From: Thermoanaerobaculia bacterium
Lineage (GTDB): Bacteria > Acidobacteriota > Thermoanaerobaculia > Gp7-AA8
Direction: 5' to 3'
NCBI GenBank assembly: GCA_023700825.1
Contig: JAMPYE010000336.1
Span: forward strand, 1 to 5,389
Length of the DNA: 5,389 nt
The notes beneath the pieces were generated by a model that had not been told where the DNA came from, made no database searches, and saw only the letters and a program-made list of their open reading frames with translations. Within the stretch, counting starts at the first letter, position 1. The number at the start of each line of letters is the position of its first letter. A program made the position numbers and the translations under genes. Shown here in pieces: positions 1 to 5,389 of this stretch.

Positions 1-345
1 CGCGAGGATCTCATCGCGCGGATCTCGGGCGACGAGTTCGTCGTGCTCGTCCGCGACGCGGATGCAGAGGATGCCGCGCTCGCCGTCGGCCACAAGCTTC
101 TCGCATCGCTCGAGCAGCCGATCGAGTTCGCGGCCCACAGGTTCGTGCTCGAGGCGAGCATCGGCGTGGCGCGCTTCCCTCGCGATGGCCATACGCAGGA
201 TGAACTTCTGCTTGCTTCCGACCGCGCGATGTACCTCGCGAAGAAATCGGGAGGCCGTCGGATCGAGCTCGCGCAGTCGCGCCACATCACGGGCATTCAC
301 CTCGCCGGCCCGGTGCCGGTTGCCGGCAGCGCGGCAGGAACGTAG
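1..345 (+). CDS. GGDEF-domain protein (putative diguanylate cyclase), C-terminal fragment
   Basis: The reading frame is open from the first base, so the gene starts upstream and only the last 114 residues are visible. GGDEF domains condense two GTP into the second messenger c-di-GMP. The active-site loop reads ARISGDEFVVL (motif at visible residues 9-13), with Ser in place of the first Gly. The rest of the domain end is normal: EASIGVARFP (51-60) matches the usual SIGVA strand, and SDRAMYLAKKSGG (73-85) matches the conserved A-D-x-A-M-Y-x-A-K-x-x-G helix. The Asp of a possible RxxD inhibitory site is present (residue 3), but its Arg would lie just outside the window, so product inhibition cannot be judged. 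About 25 non-conserved residues follow the domain and no EAL domain follows, so this is the end of the protein. Upstream sensory domains are unknown. Family assignment is secure; catalytic activity is an inference, because the Ser variant may be active or degenerate. Confidence 0.9.
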   Translation, partial: REDLIARISGDEFVVLVRDADAEDAALAVGHKLLASLEQPIEFAAHRFVLEASIGVARFPRDGHTQDELLLASDRAMYLAKKSGGRRIELAQSRHITGIHLAGPVPVAGSAAGT

Positions 346-353
346 CTTCAACC

Positions 354-365
354 AGGGAGAGAAAG
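354..365 (+). promoter_or_regulatory. Purine-rich ribosome-binding region of the PilZ-like gene
   Basis: The sequence AGGGAGAGAAAG lies in the 28-bp gap between the GGDEF stop and the ATG at 374. The best Shine-Dalgarno match (AGGGAG) ends 14 nt before the ATG, longer than the usual 5-10 nt, while GAGAAAG sits closer. It is the only plausible ribosome-binding site for this start and supports 374 over the out-of-frame-context starts further upstream, which fall inside the GGDEF gene. Confidence 0.5.
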
Positions 366-373
366 ACGACGCC

Positions 374-688
374 ATGCAATCCGACGGACAGAGCAGAGGG
401 AAGATTACCGCCGCATTCGGTACCGCCCGGGTCGAGATCCGGGAGCTCACGCCGCGCGAGTGCATCGTCACCCACTCTGCCCAGATTCGAGTCGGAACCA
501 CCGGCAGTCTCGTGCTGCGCAACGGCAGCGAGCTCCTGTCAGTTCGCGCTTCGGTGGTCCGGAGCAGCCTGCTCGCGCCGTCGCTCGAAGGGATGGTCTA
601 CCGCTCGATCCTCCGGGTAGACGCAGGCGACAGCCTGCGGATCAGACAGATCATTCCTCCCGCCTCCGACGAGACGCTCGCCGTCTAA
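374..688 (+). CDS. Small PilZ-like protein, 104 aa, degenerate c-di-GMP-binding motifs
   Basis: This is a short gene starting 28 bp after the GGDEF gene stop, in the same orientation and preceded by a purine-rich stretch, so it is probably co-transcribed. The ATG at 374 is the first after the upstream stop and gives a compact 104-residue soluble protein. Its pattern suggests a six-stranded PilZ-type beta-barrel: a strand and turn ARVEIRELTPRECIV (about 18-32), then a VGTTGSLVL segment (39-47) where PilZ domains usually have a Gly before a strand, then VRASVVRSSLL (56-66) and a closing YRSILRV strand (75-81). PilZ proteins bind c-di-GMP through an N-terminal RxxxR and a D/N-x-S-x-x-G motif. 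Here the second position reads ELTPRE, so the canonical ligand residues are not present. It has no signal peptide or membrane segment. It may be a non-binding PilZ adaptor, a protein with altered ligand, or an unrelated beta-barrel. Position next to a GGDEF gene supports the PilZ reading but does not prove it. Confidence 0.6.
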   Translation: MQSDGQSRGKITAAFGTARVEIRELTPRECIVTHSAQIRVGTTGSLVLRNGSELLSVRASVVRSSLLAPSLEGMVYRSILRVDAGDSLRIRQIIPPASDETLAV

Positions 689-2403
689 GGGAGTTCGTCG
701 CGCGAGGCCGGCGCGGCCGCGACCGCTTCACGAAGGCGTACCGGCGTCAGCCTAGGGGGCCGCTCGTCGGCCTCGAGCAGCCATACGTTTCGCTCATCGA
801 AGTGACGAAGCAGCGTCTCGTTGATTTCCGGGTGCGCCTCGCGAGCCCACACAACTTCCGACGCGTCGACGTCGGCAGCGTTGTACACCCACTCGAAGTG
901 AAGGAAGTGGTCGGCCGAGTAGCGAACCACGACCAGATCGCGTCCTGGTAGTGTCTCGAGATATCGAGTGATTTTCTCGCGCGCCACCGAGCCTTCGAAT
1001 GGCCCGAGGTAGCGATCCGGGATCATCGCGACGGTCGCCGCGAGAGATGAGAGCGGCAGCACGACGAATCCAAGGATGAGTGATGTGACGAGCCGGGAGC
1101 GCCGCCACCGTGCGCGAAGCGCCCTGATTGAAGAGACCACCAGCAGCACCGCCAGGCAGACTCCCGGCGCCACGTACTGCGCCTGCATCCAGAGCGCGAT
1201 CGAACACCCGGCGACGAACACTGCGAACCACAGGGCGGCGCTTCTCACCCGTTTCGAGCGAGTGACGGCCCACGGCAGCCCGGCCAGCACGAGCGCACCG
1301 ATCCACAAGAGCCTGGGGGGGCGTCCGGGCCGCAGCGCGAACGGCGCTTCGAACGCTTGCTCGGCGAGCATCGCCAGCTTGACGCCGAACGCGACGAGTC
1401 GTCCCCGGGCGGTAGACTGAAGCTGATAGGCCGCGAGCTCCGATCCCGTGTGGTAGCGGCGCATGACGTCGTGGCGGTAGACCGGGACGGGCGCAGCCTC
1501 TCCGCCGACGAAGTAGGGCGTCGGCGCGTACTGCAGGCCGTACGCACGATGCGGCATCACCAGCGGATCCCCCGTGACACGCGCGTTGTAGAACGCAACG
1601 AATCCCAGCGTGAGCGTGCCGAGCAAGATCATCGGCAGCAGCGCGAGATGCCGTCGCGGCGACCAGCCGCGCGATCGCACGCGAGACCGGATCAGCGCCC
1701 CGAGGACGACGACGGACAGCACGAAGCCCTCGAACGGCCGGCTGTTCGCAAGTAGAAACAGCCCGACGCCGCCCAGCACCGACGCGAGCGAGTCGTCCGA
1801 TCGGCGCAACCGTCCCGCCGAACCCGCGAGGAGCGCTCCCCCGAGGACCGCCACCGACCCGCCCCAATACGACTGGCTCCATTCGAACATCACCGGGTGG
1901 ATCGCGACGAGTATGCCTCCGAGGAACGCCCATCGTCTCGGCACGAACGCGAGGAGCATCCACGCGACCGCGGCGCATGCGAGCGCATACGCGAGCCAGG
2001 CTCCCGCGATCGGCATGCCGGTGACGACCCACCCGAGCGCCAGGAAGAGGCCGGGCGCAGGCGCGTAACGCGACATGTACGTCGGTTGCTGCAGCACGTG
2101 AAACGTCTCGAGCGACTGCCACGCCGGATGCACAGGGTTCGCCAGCCTGCCATGTCGAAAGGTGTCCGCCGCGAGCAGATGGCTGAACTCGTCGTGAATG
2201 CGCGGGACCGGCATGAAGACCCGGAGCGAGACGCCCGCCGCGAGTGCAAGCGTCACGAGAAACAGCACGGTCAGTCCTGCCCTCGGGCGCGCCACGAACG
2301 GGGCCGAGAGCCGGCGCACGGCAGGCGCGACGCGATTCCCGATCGGGGGCATCGCCAGCGCGACTGCGACGAGCACGAGAAGGAACGGCAGCTGGCGAAT
2401 CAT
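685..2403 (-). CDS. Polytopic membrane GT-C-like glycosyltransferase family protein, 572 aa
   Basis: This integral membrane protein resembles GT-C fold enzymes (PMT, ArnT and GT39-like), which move a sugar from a polyprenyl-phosphate carrier to an acceptor on the periplasmic side. After a first membrane segment (about 4-20) and a second (43-63) comes PRIHDEFSHLLAADTF (67-82), whose Asp-Glu pair (71-72) sits in the first extracytoplasmic loop, where GT-C enzymes keep their catalytic acid. Further conserved-looking stretches are QQPTYMSRYAPAPG (105-118), WSQSYWGGSVA (175-185) and NSRPFEG (220-226). More membrane spans lie at roughly 132-152, 158-172, 185-195, 205-220, 226-238, 252-272, 366-380, 388-407, 410-427 and 438-460. 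A soluble tail of about 110 residues contains RYSADHFLHFEWVYNAADVD (494-513). The start at 2403 is chosen because the hydrophobic N-terminus begins there and the frame further upstream runs antisense to rsmE. The preceding Shine-Dalgarno is weak. I recall similar proteins in acidobacteria and planctomycetes with no assigned substrate, so substrate and role are unknown. Confidence 0.8.
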   Translation of the reverse strand: MIRQLPFLLVLVAVALAMPPIGNRVAPAVRRLSAPFVARPRAGLTVLFLVTLALAAGVSLRVFMPVPRIHDEFSHLLAADTFRHGRLANPVHPAWQSLETFHVLQQPTYMSRYAPAPGLFLALGWVVTGMPIAGAWLAYALACAAVAWMLLAFVPRRWAFLGGILVAIHPVMFEWSQSYWGGSVAVLGGALLAGSAGRLRRSDDSLASVLGGVGLFLLANSRPFEGFVLSVVVLGALIRSRVRSRGWSPRRHLALLPMILLGTLTLGFVAFYNARVTGDPLVMPHRAYGLQYAPTPYFVGGEAAPVPVYRHDVMRRYHTGSELAAYQLQSTARGRLVAFGVKLAMLAEQAFEAPFALRPGRPPRLLWIGALVLAGLPWAVTRSKRVRSAALWFAVFVAGCSIALWMQAQYVAPGVCLAVLLVVSSIRALRARWRRSRLVTSLILGFVVLPLSSLAATVAMIPDRYLGPFEGSVAREKITRYLETLPGRDLVVVRYSADHFLHFEWVYNAADVDASEVVWAREAHPEINETLLRHFDERNVWLLEADERPPRLTPVRLREAVAAAPASRDELP

Positions 2404-2523
2404 CGGCCCGCTTACTTTACCCGAATCGCCGCATGTCTCCCGATTGCTCCGCCCTTTGCCGAGTCGAGCGTCCGCCTTCAGGAATGTCTTCTCTCCCGAC
2501 AGGGCGGCTATCATCACAACGCG
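2404..2523. promoter_or_regulatory. Divergent intergenic region between the membrane protein gene and rsmE
   Basis: These 120 bp separate two divergent start codons, so promoters for both genes should lie here. For rsmE, TATCAT at 2509-2514 is one base from the sigma70 -10 consensus. No good -35 box is found 16-18 bp upstream, and initiation from it would leave almost no 5' leader before the ATG at 2524. On the - strand, TAAAGT just upstream of 2403 is a poor -10 candidate, also without a -35 partner. No inverted repeat that would suggest an operator was seen. The location as a regulatory region is firm by layout; the individual boxes are weak guesses. Confidence 0.45.
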
Positions 2524-3231
2524 ATGAACCTCCTGCTGCTCGAACCGGCCGACATCGTTTCGCCATCGACGGCCGTCGTGAGCGGTCGGCGGGCTGCGCA
2601 TGTCTCCGCCGTCCTGCGATCGAAGGCCGGTGACACGCTCACCGTGGGTCTGCTCGGCGGGAAAATCGGAGTCGGGATCGTCGGCGCGATCGACGACCGC
2701 AGGCTGTCGCTGGAGCTCGCGCTGGACCGGGACCCGCCTCCTCCCCTGCCGGTCGTGCTCGTTCTCGCACTGCCGCGCCCGAAGGTGCTGAATCGAGTGA
2801 TCGCGTCGGTGACGTCGCTCGGAGTGAAGCGAATCGTCCTCGTCAACGCGTGGCGTGTGGAGAAGAGCTACTGGAAGAGCCCGCGACTCGATCCCACGAA
2901 TCTGCGGGAGCAGGCGATCGCCGGGCTCGAGCAGGCGCGCGACACCGTGCTCCCGACGATCGAGCTCCAGCGGCTCTTTCGACCCTTCGTCGAAGCTGAG
3001 CTCCCGTCGCTGTCCGAGGGAACTCTGCGCCTTGTCGCGCACCCCGGCGCGCAGGCGCCGCTCCCCGAAAACGTCGACGGGCCCGTGACTCTCGTCATCG
3101 GGCCCGAAGGGGGCTGGATCGTTCCTGAGATCGAGAGCCTCGAGCGGGCGGGCTTCGTTCCCGTCAGCCTGGGACCGCGCATTCTCCGCGTGGAGACCGC
3201 GGTGGCCGCCGTTCTTTCGAGGCTGTTCTAG
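2524..3231 (+). CDS. rsmE: RsmE, 16S rRNA (uracil-1498 N3)-methyltransferase
   Basis: RsmE uses S-adenosylmethionine to methylate N3 of U1498 in helix 44 of 16S rRNA, acting on the assembled 30S subunit in the cytoplasm. The protein has 235 residues, close to the usual 240-250. The N-terminal PUA-like RNA-binding part contains HVSAVLRSKAGDTLTV (26-41). The SPOUT domain follows: LALPRPKVLNRVIASVTSLG (81-100), the SAM-binding knot motif VIGPEGGW (191-198), and the family hallmark LGPRILRVETAV (216-227). The central part (VEKSYWKSP at 112-120, GLEQARDTVLP at 134-144) differs from the E. coli-type ER...W...EAAEQ.GR sequence and fits a distinct RsmE subgroup. The ATG at 2524 gives the expected N-terminus; an AGGGCGG stretch lies 16 nt upstream, a rather long spacing. 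The gene is monocistronic by layout: divergent from the membrane protein gene and convergent with the cox operon, whose last stop codon overlaps its own. No functional link to either neighbour is apparent. Confidence 0.95.
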   Translation: MNLLLLEPADIVSPSTAVVSGRRAAHVSAVLRSKAGDTLTVGLLGGKIGVGIVGAIDDRRLSLELALDRDPPPPLPVVLVLALPRPKVLNRVIASVTSLGVKRIVLVNAWRVEKSYWKSPRLDPTNLREQAIAGLEQARDTVLPTIELQRLFRPFVEAELPSLSEGTLRLVAHPGAQAPLPENVDGPVTLVIGPEGGWIVPEIESLERAGFVPVSLGPRILRVETAVAAVLSRLF

Positions 3232-3548
3232 CTCATCGGCCAGAGGCGGGTGAGATAGTCGGAGAAGGTCAGCAGGAACAGGATTCCGACGAACACGATG
3301 CTGCCGACGAGGATCGCGGCGGTGATCTTCGGGCTGTGGATCACGTGCATGAAGAACAGCACGACGACGGTCGCCTTGAGCGTGGCGATCCCGAAGGCGA
3401 TCGGCACGTTCCAGGCGCCAAAATCCTGATACGCCACCGCGACGGTGATGATCGTCAGCACCATCAGCGCGGCGAAAATGAAGAAGTAGGTTCCCAGAGA
3501 CGTGACGTGATGCGGGAAGTCGTCCTTGTCGTATGCCTCGTTGCTCAT
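3228..3548 (-). CDS. ctaF: Cytochrome c oxidase subunit IV (prokaryotic COX4 / CtaF type)
   Basis: This is a small accessory membrane subunit of the haem-copper oxidase, 106 residues, typical for the bacterial COX4 family. It carries no redox cofactor and is thought to help assembly or stability of the complex. Three membrane helices are visible: about 19-40, 47-70 and 76-98. The second contains the family signature, a Lys followed by a hydrophobic run and FFMHV (K58 to V69), and the third ends in SDYLTRLWPM. The short hydrophilic N-terminus (MSNEAYDKDDFPHH) would face the cytoplasm. The start at 3548 follows the ctaE stop by 13 bp with a good GGAG Shine-Dalgarno. It is the last gene of the ctaD-ctaE-ctaF series. 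Its TAG stop lies in the same CTAG as the rsmE stop on the other strand, so there is no room for a terminator between the two genes. Confidence 0.9.
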   Translation of the reverse strand: MSNEAYDKDDFPHHVTSLGTYFFIFAALMVLTIITVAVAYQDFGAWNVPIAFGIATLKATVVVLFFMHVIHSPKITAAILVGSIVFVGILFLLTFSDYLTRLWPMS

Positions 3549-3553
3549 GCGTG

Positions 3554-3557
3554 CTCC
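3554..3557 (-). promoter_or_regulatory. Shine-Dalgarno of ctaF
   Basis: On the - strand the 13-bp gap between ctaE and ctaF reads GACCGGAGCACGC before the ATG. GGAG is spaced 5 nt from the start codon, which fixes the ctaF start at 3548 and supports translation from the same mRNA as ctaE. Confidence 0.75.
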
Positions 3558-3561
3558 GGTC

Positions 3562-4248
3562 TCAGTGCTTGCTCGCTGGATCGATGAGATACAGCATCGG
3601 GAAGAGGAAGATCCAGACGATGTCGACGAAATGCCAGTAGAGGCCGCTGACTTCGACCGGCACGTAGTACTCCGACGAGAAGTCGTTCCGCGTCGCCCGG
3701 CGCAGGATGTAGAGGAAGATCCCGATGCCGATGATCATGTGGAACGCGTGCAGCCCGGTCATGCAGAAGTAGAGGATGTAGAACATGTGGGCGCCGCGCG
3801 CGAGCTCCGGCGCGCCATCCCAGTGGAAGTTCTGGCCGGGGAAGAGATGGTGCACGAAGTGCTCGTTGTACTCGATCCCCTTGATCACGAGGAATGCCGC
3901 GCCGCAGAGCAGCGTGAGTACGAGCATCACGACAAGCGCCTTCCGTTTGTTCGTCTGCGCGAAGTAGACGCCAAGGGCGACGGTCAGCGAACTGGCGATC
4001 AGCACGATGGTGTTCGTCAGGCCGAGCTTGATGTTCTGGTGATGGCTCGCCGCGATGAACCCCGCGTGAAACGACGGGTCGAGCGAGCCCGACCGGAACA
4101 GTGCGTAGGTGAAGAAAAGAGGCGCGAAGAACAGGATCTCGGTCACGAGGAAGAACCACATGCCGAGCGTGCCGGTGGCATGCTGCTGGTTCATGTCCTC
4201 GAAGTGGGACCGAAGCGCCGGATGCGCGTTAGCGGCACGTTCAGACAT
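3562..4248 (-). CDS. ctaE: Cytochrome c oxidase subunit III
   Basis: Subunit III of the aa3/caa3-type oxidase is a 228-residue membrane protein without redox cofactors that stabilises subunit I during turnover. It is the short five-helix bacterial form, lacking the first two helices of the seven-helix version. Spans lie at about 28-50, 76-98, 105-124, 152-182 and 205-224. Family marks are LGMWFFLVTEILFF (28-41), whose Glu37 matches the conserved membrane Glu of the family, KGIEYNEHF (123-131), TGLHAFHMIIG (164-174) and the signature VSGLYWHFVDIVWIFLF (200-216). The start at 4248 sits inside the end of ctaD, an 8-bp overlap in another frame, with a strong AGGGAGG Shine-Dalgarno 9 nt before it, which suggests translational coupling. 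ctaF follows 13 bp downstream. The residues between helices 3 and 4 (GQNFHWDGAPELARGAH, 138-154) probably form a periplasmic loop. Assignment is secure. Confidence 0.96.
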   Translation of the reverse strand: MSERAANAHPALRSHFEDMNQQHATGTLGMWFFLVTEILFFAPLFFTYALFRSGSLDPSFHAGFIAASHHQNIKLGLTNTIVLIASSLTVALGVYFAQTNKRKALVVMLVLTLLCGAAFLVIKGIEYNEHFVHHLFPGQNFHWDGAPELARGAHMFYILYFCMTGLHAFHMIIGIGIFLYILRRATRNDFSSEYYVPVEVSGLYWHFVDIVWIFLFPMLYLIDPASKH

Positions 4249-5389
4249 TCTTGTCAGCCTCCCTGGCCCAGGCCTTCTCGTCGTAGGCCTCCCACGTCAC
4301 GACCGGGATCGACTCGAAGTTGTGCGTCGTCGGCGGTGACGGGGTGTGCCACTCGAGCCCCGACGCACCCCACGGGTTCGCGGGCGCCTTTGGCGCGTAC
4401 TTGAGCGACCAGATGAAGTAGAAGAGCGGAAGCATGTAGCCAACGCCGAGCACCGTCGCGCCCGCGGTCGACATCACGTTGAGCACCTGGAACTCGGGGA
4501 CGTACGCGTGATAGCGCCGGGGCATACCGAGGTATCCGAGCAGGAACTGAGGGAAGAAGGTCAGGTTGAACCCGACGAAGACGAGCAACGCCGAGAGGCG
4601 CGCCCACCACTCGGGATACATCTTTCCCGTCATCTTCGGCCACCAGTAATGAATGCCCGCGAAGTACGCCATGATCACCGATCCGACCATGACGTAATGG
4701 AAATGCGCTACGACGAAATAGGTGTCGTGGACGTGGATGTCGACCCCCAGAGTCGCTAGGAAGAGCCCCGTGAGCCCGCCGATGAGGAACATCCCGATAA
4801 AGCCGAGCGCGTAGAGCATCGGCGCCTCGTACGACACCGAGCCCTTGTAGAGCGTAGACGTCCAGTTGAACGTCTTGATCGCCGAAGGGACGGCGACGAA
4901 CATCGTCAGGAACGAGAAGACCATCGCGGAGTAGACCGAGATGCCCGCGACGAACATGTGGTGCGCCCAGATGAGGAAGCCGAGGAACGAGATCGCCAGC
5001 GACGAGAAGGCGACGAACTTGTAGCCGAAGATCTTCCTGCGGCTGAAAGCGGCGATGACCTCAGAGATCACGCCCATGGCTGGCAGGATCATGATGTAGA
5101 CCGCCGGGTGGGAGTAGAACCAGAAGAGGTGCTGGAAGAGGATCGGGTCGCCGCCGAGGGCCGGGTTGAAGATGCCGACCTGCCAGAGGCGCTCGACAGC
5201 GATCAGCAGCAGCGCGATGCCGAGAACCGGCGTCGCCAGCAGCTGGATCAGGCTCGTCCCGTAGAGAGCCCAGACCATCAGAGGCAACCGGAACCAGGTG
5301 AGCCCCGGGGCGCGCATCTTGTGGATCGTGACGATGAAATTCAGCCCGGTAAGAATCGACGAGAACCCCGCGACGAACCCGGCGAGCAC
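4241..5389 (-). CDS. ctaD: Cytochrome c oxidase subunit I, A2-type haem-copper oxidase, N-terminus missing
   Basis: This is the catalytic subunit that reduces O2 to water and pumps protons across the inner membrane. The frame is open at the window edge; the first visible codon (GTG) is most likely internal, and by comparison with full-length subunits roughly 150-190 residues are missing, including one haem a ligand and the D-channel entrance. Numbering from the first visible residue, CuB ligands are His94, His143 and His144, with Tyr98 as the residue cross-linked to His94. His229 should bind haem a3 and His231 haem a (VAHFHYV), and His221-Asp222 lie at the Mg site. Lys172 in VPSAIKTFNW is the K-channel lysine, and Arg291-Arg292 match the propionate-binding arginines. 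The motif FWFYSHPAVY (89-98) has Tyr-Ser before the His and Ala where A1 enzymes have the proton-channel Glu, which defines the A2 type. The tail has the common NPWGASGLEWHTPSPPTTHN pattern (338-357). ctaE overlaps the 3' end by 8 bp. Subunit II is expected upstream, outside the window. Confidence 0.97.
   Translation of the reverse strand: MLAGFVAGFSSILTGLNFIVTIHKMRAPGLTWFRLPLMVWALYGTSLIQLLATPVLGIALLLIAVERLWQVGIFNPALGGDPILFQHLFWFYSHPAVYIMILPAMGVISEVIAAFSRRKIFGYKFVAFSSLAISFLGFLIWAHHMFVAGISVYSAMVFSFLTMFVAVPSAIKTFNWTSTLYKGSVSYEAPMLYALGFIGMFLIGGLTGLFLATLGVDIHVHDTYFVVAHFHYVMVGSVIMAYFAGIHYWWPKMTGKMYPEWWARLSALLVFVGFNLTFFPQFLLGYLGMPRRYHAYVPEFQVLNVMSTAGATVLGVGYMLPLFYFIWSLKYAPKAPANPWGASGLEWHTPSPPTTHNFESIPVVTWEAYDEKAWAREADKNV
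4258..4264 (-). promoter_or_regulatory. Shine-Dalgarno of ctaE inside ctaD
   Basis: On the - strand AGGGAGG lies 9 nt before the ctaE ATG and within the last codons of ctaD. It is a near-complete anti-16S match, decides the ctaE start, and fits reinitiation or coupled translation of the two oxidase subunits. Confidence 0.8.

Noticed and set aside
314..328. A perfect 6-bp stem with a 3-nt loop (TGCCGG TTG CCGGCA) near the end of the GGDEF gene.
   Set aside because: No T-tract follows, it lies inside coding sequence, and short GC stems are expected at this base composition. It is not supported as a terminator.
62..373. An in-frame upstream extension of the PilZ-like gene through the GGDEF coding region.
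   Set aside because: It is Ser/Arg-rich, overlaps the clear GGDEF frame and looks like a frame shadow; the ATG at 374 has a purine-rich leader.
425..439. RVEIR in the PilZ-like protein, matching the RxxxR pattern.
   Set aside because: It sits directly before the position of the D/N-x-S-x-x-G motif instead of 20-30 residues before it, so it is probably strand residues and a chance match.
1897..2523. An open + strand stretch in frame with rsmE, giving an apparent 444-residue protein.
   Set aside because: The extra N-terminal part is charged, repetitive Arg/Glu/His-rich sequence typical of an antisense frame, and it lies over the membrane protein gene. RsmE is complete from 2524.
2404..3042. 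An open - strand extension upstream of the membrane protein start, antisense to most of rsmE, giving an apparent 785-residue protein.
   Set aside because: The extension is low-complexity Arg-rich sequence with no family pattern, it runs through a well-supported rsmE, and the hydrophobic N-terminus begins at 2403. It is a stop-poor shadow frame in high-GC DNA.
3526..4404. A 292-residue + strand frame opposite ctaE and the end of ctaD.
   Set aside because: Its Glu/Val/Asp/Arg-rich composition mirrors the codons of the membrane protein on the other strand. No motif is seen, and ctaE is certain.

Overview
This is a high-GC, gene-dense bacterial window. It holds seven protein-coding genes, two of them cut by the window edges, in alternating orientation with almost no non-coding DNA. 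No RNA gene, mobile element, CRISPR array or long repeat is visible. The gene types suggest a free-living aerobic Gram-negative bacterium, perhaps an acidobacterium-like lineage: an A2-type haem-copper oxidase operon, a membrane GT-C-like protein with an IHDEFSHLLAADTF signature, and c-di-GMP-type proteins. This placement rests on remembered resemblance, not on a search.

Region 1 (1-688, + strand) holds the C-terminal end of a GGDEF-domain protein with an SGDEF active-site variant. A small 104-residue protein follows 28 bp downstream and looks like a degenerate PilZ-type beta-barrel. The two may form a small c-di-GMP-linked operon.

Region 2 (685-2403, - strand) is a 572-residue polytopic membrane protein. 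It resembles GT-C fold, lipid-linked-sugar glycosyltransferases (PMT/ArnT-like) and ends in a soluble C-terminal domain. It converges on the PilZ-like gene with stop codons overlapping by 4 bp.

Region 3 (2404-2523) is a 120-bp divergent intergenic region, the only non-coding stretch of any size here. It must carry the promoters of the membrane protein (-) and rsmE (+) if these are transcribed from their own starts. Region 4 (2524-3231, +) is rsmE, the 16S rRNA m3U1498 methyltransferase of the SPOUT superfamily.

Region 5 (3228-5389, -) is the 3' part of a cytochrome c oxidase operon in the order ctaD (subunit I, N-terminus missing), ctaE (subunit III) and ctaF (subunit IV). ctaD and ctaE overlap by 8 bp, and ctaE and ctaF are 13 bp apart, each downstream gene having a clear Shine-Dalgarno. 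Subunit I has the YSHPAV motif of A2-type oxidases in place of the glutamate-containing motif. Subunit II should lie upstream, outside the window. The operon converges on rsmE, with both stop codons inside one palindromic CTAG.

Nothing here makes a convincing new biological system. The points most worth a second look are the degenerate c-di-GMP pair, the conserved but functionally unassigned GT-C-like protein, the unusual RsmE central region, and the two convergent gene pairs that overlap at their stop codons.
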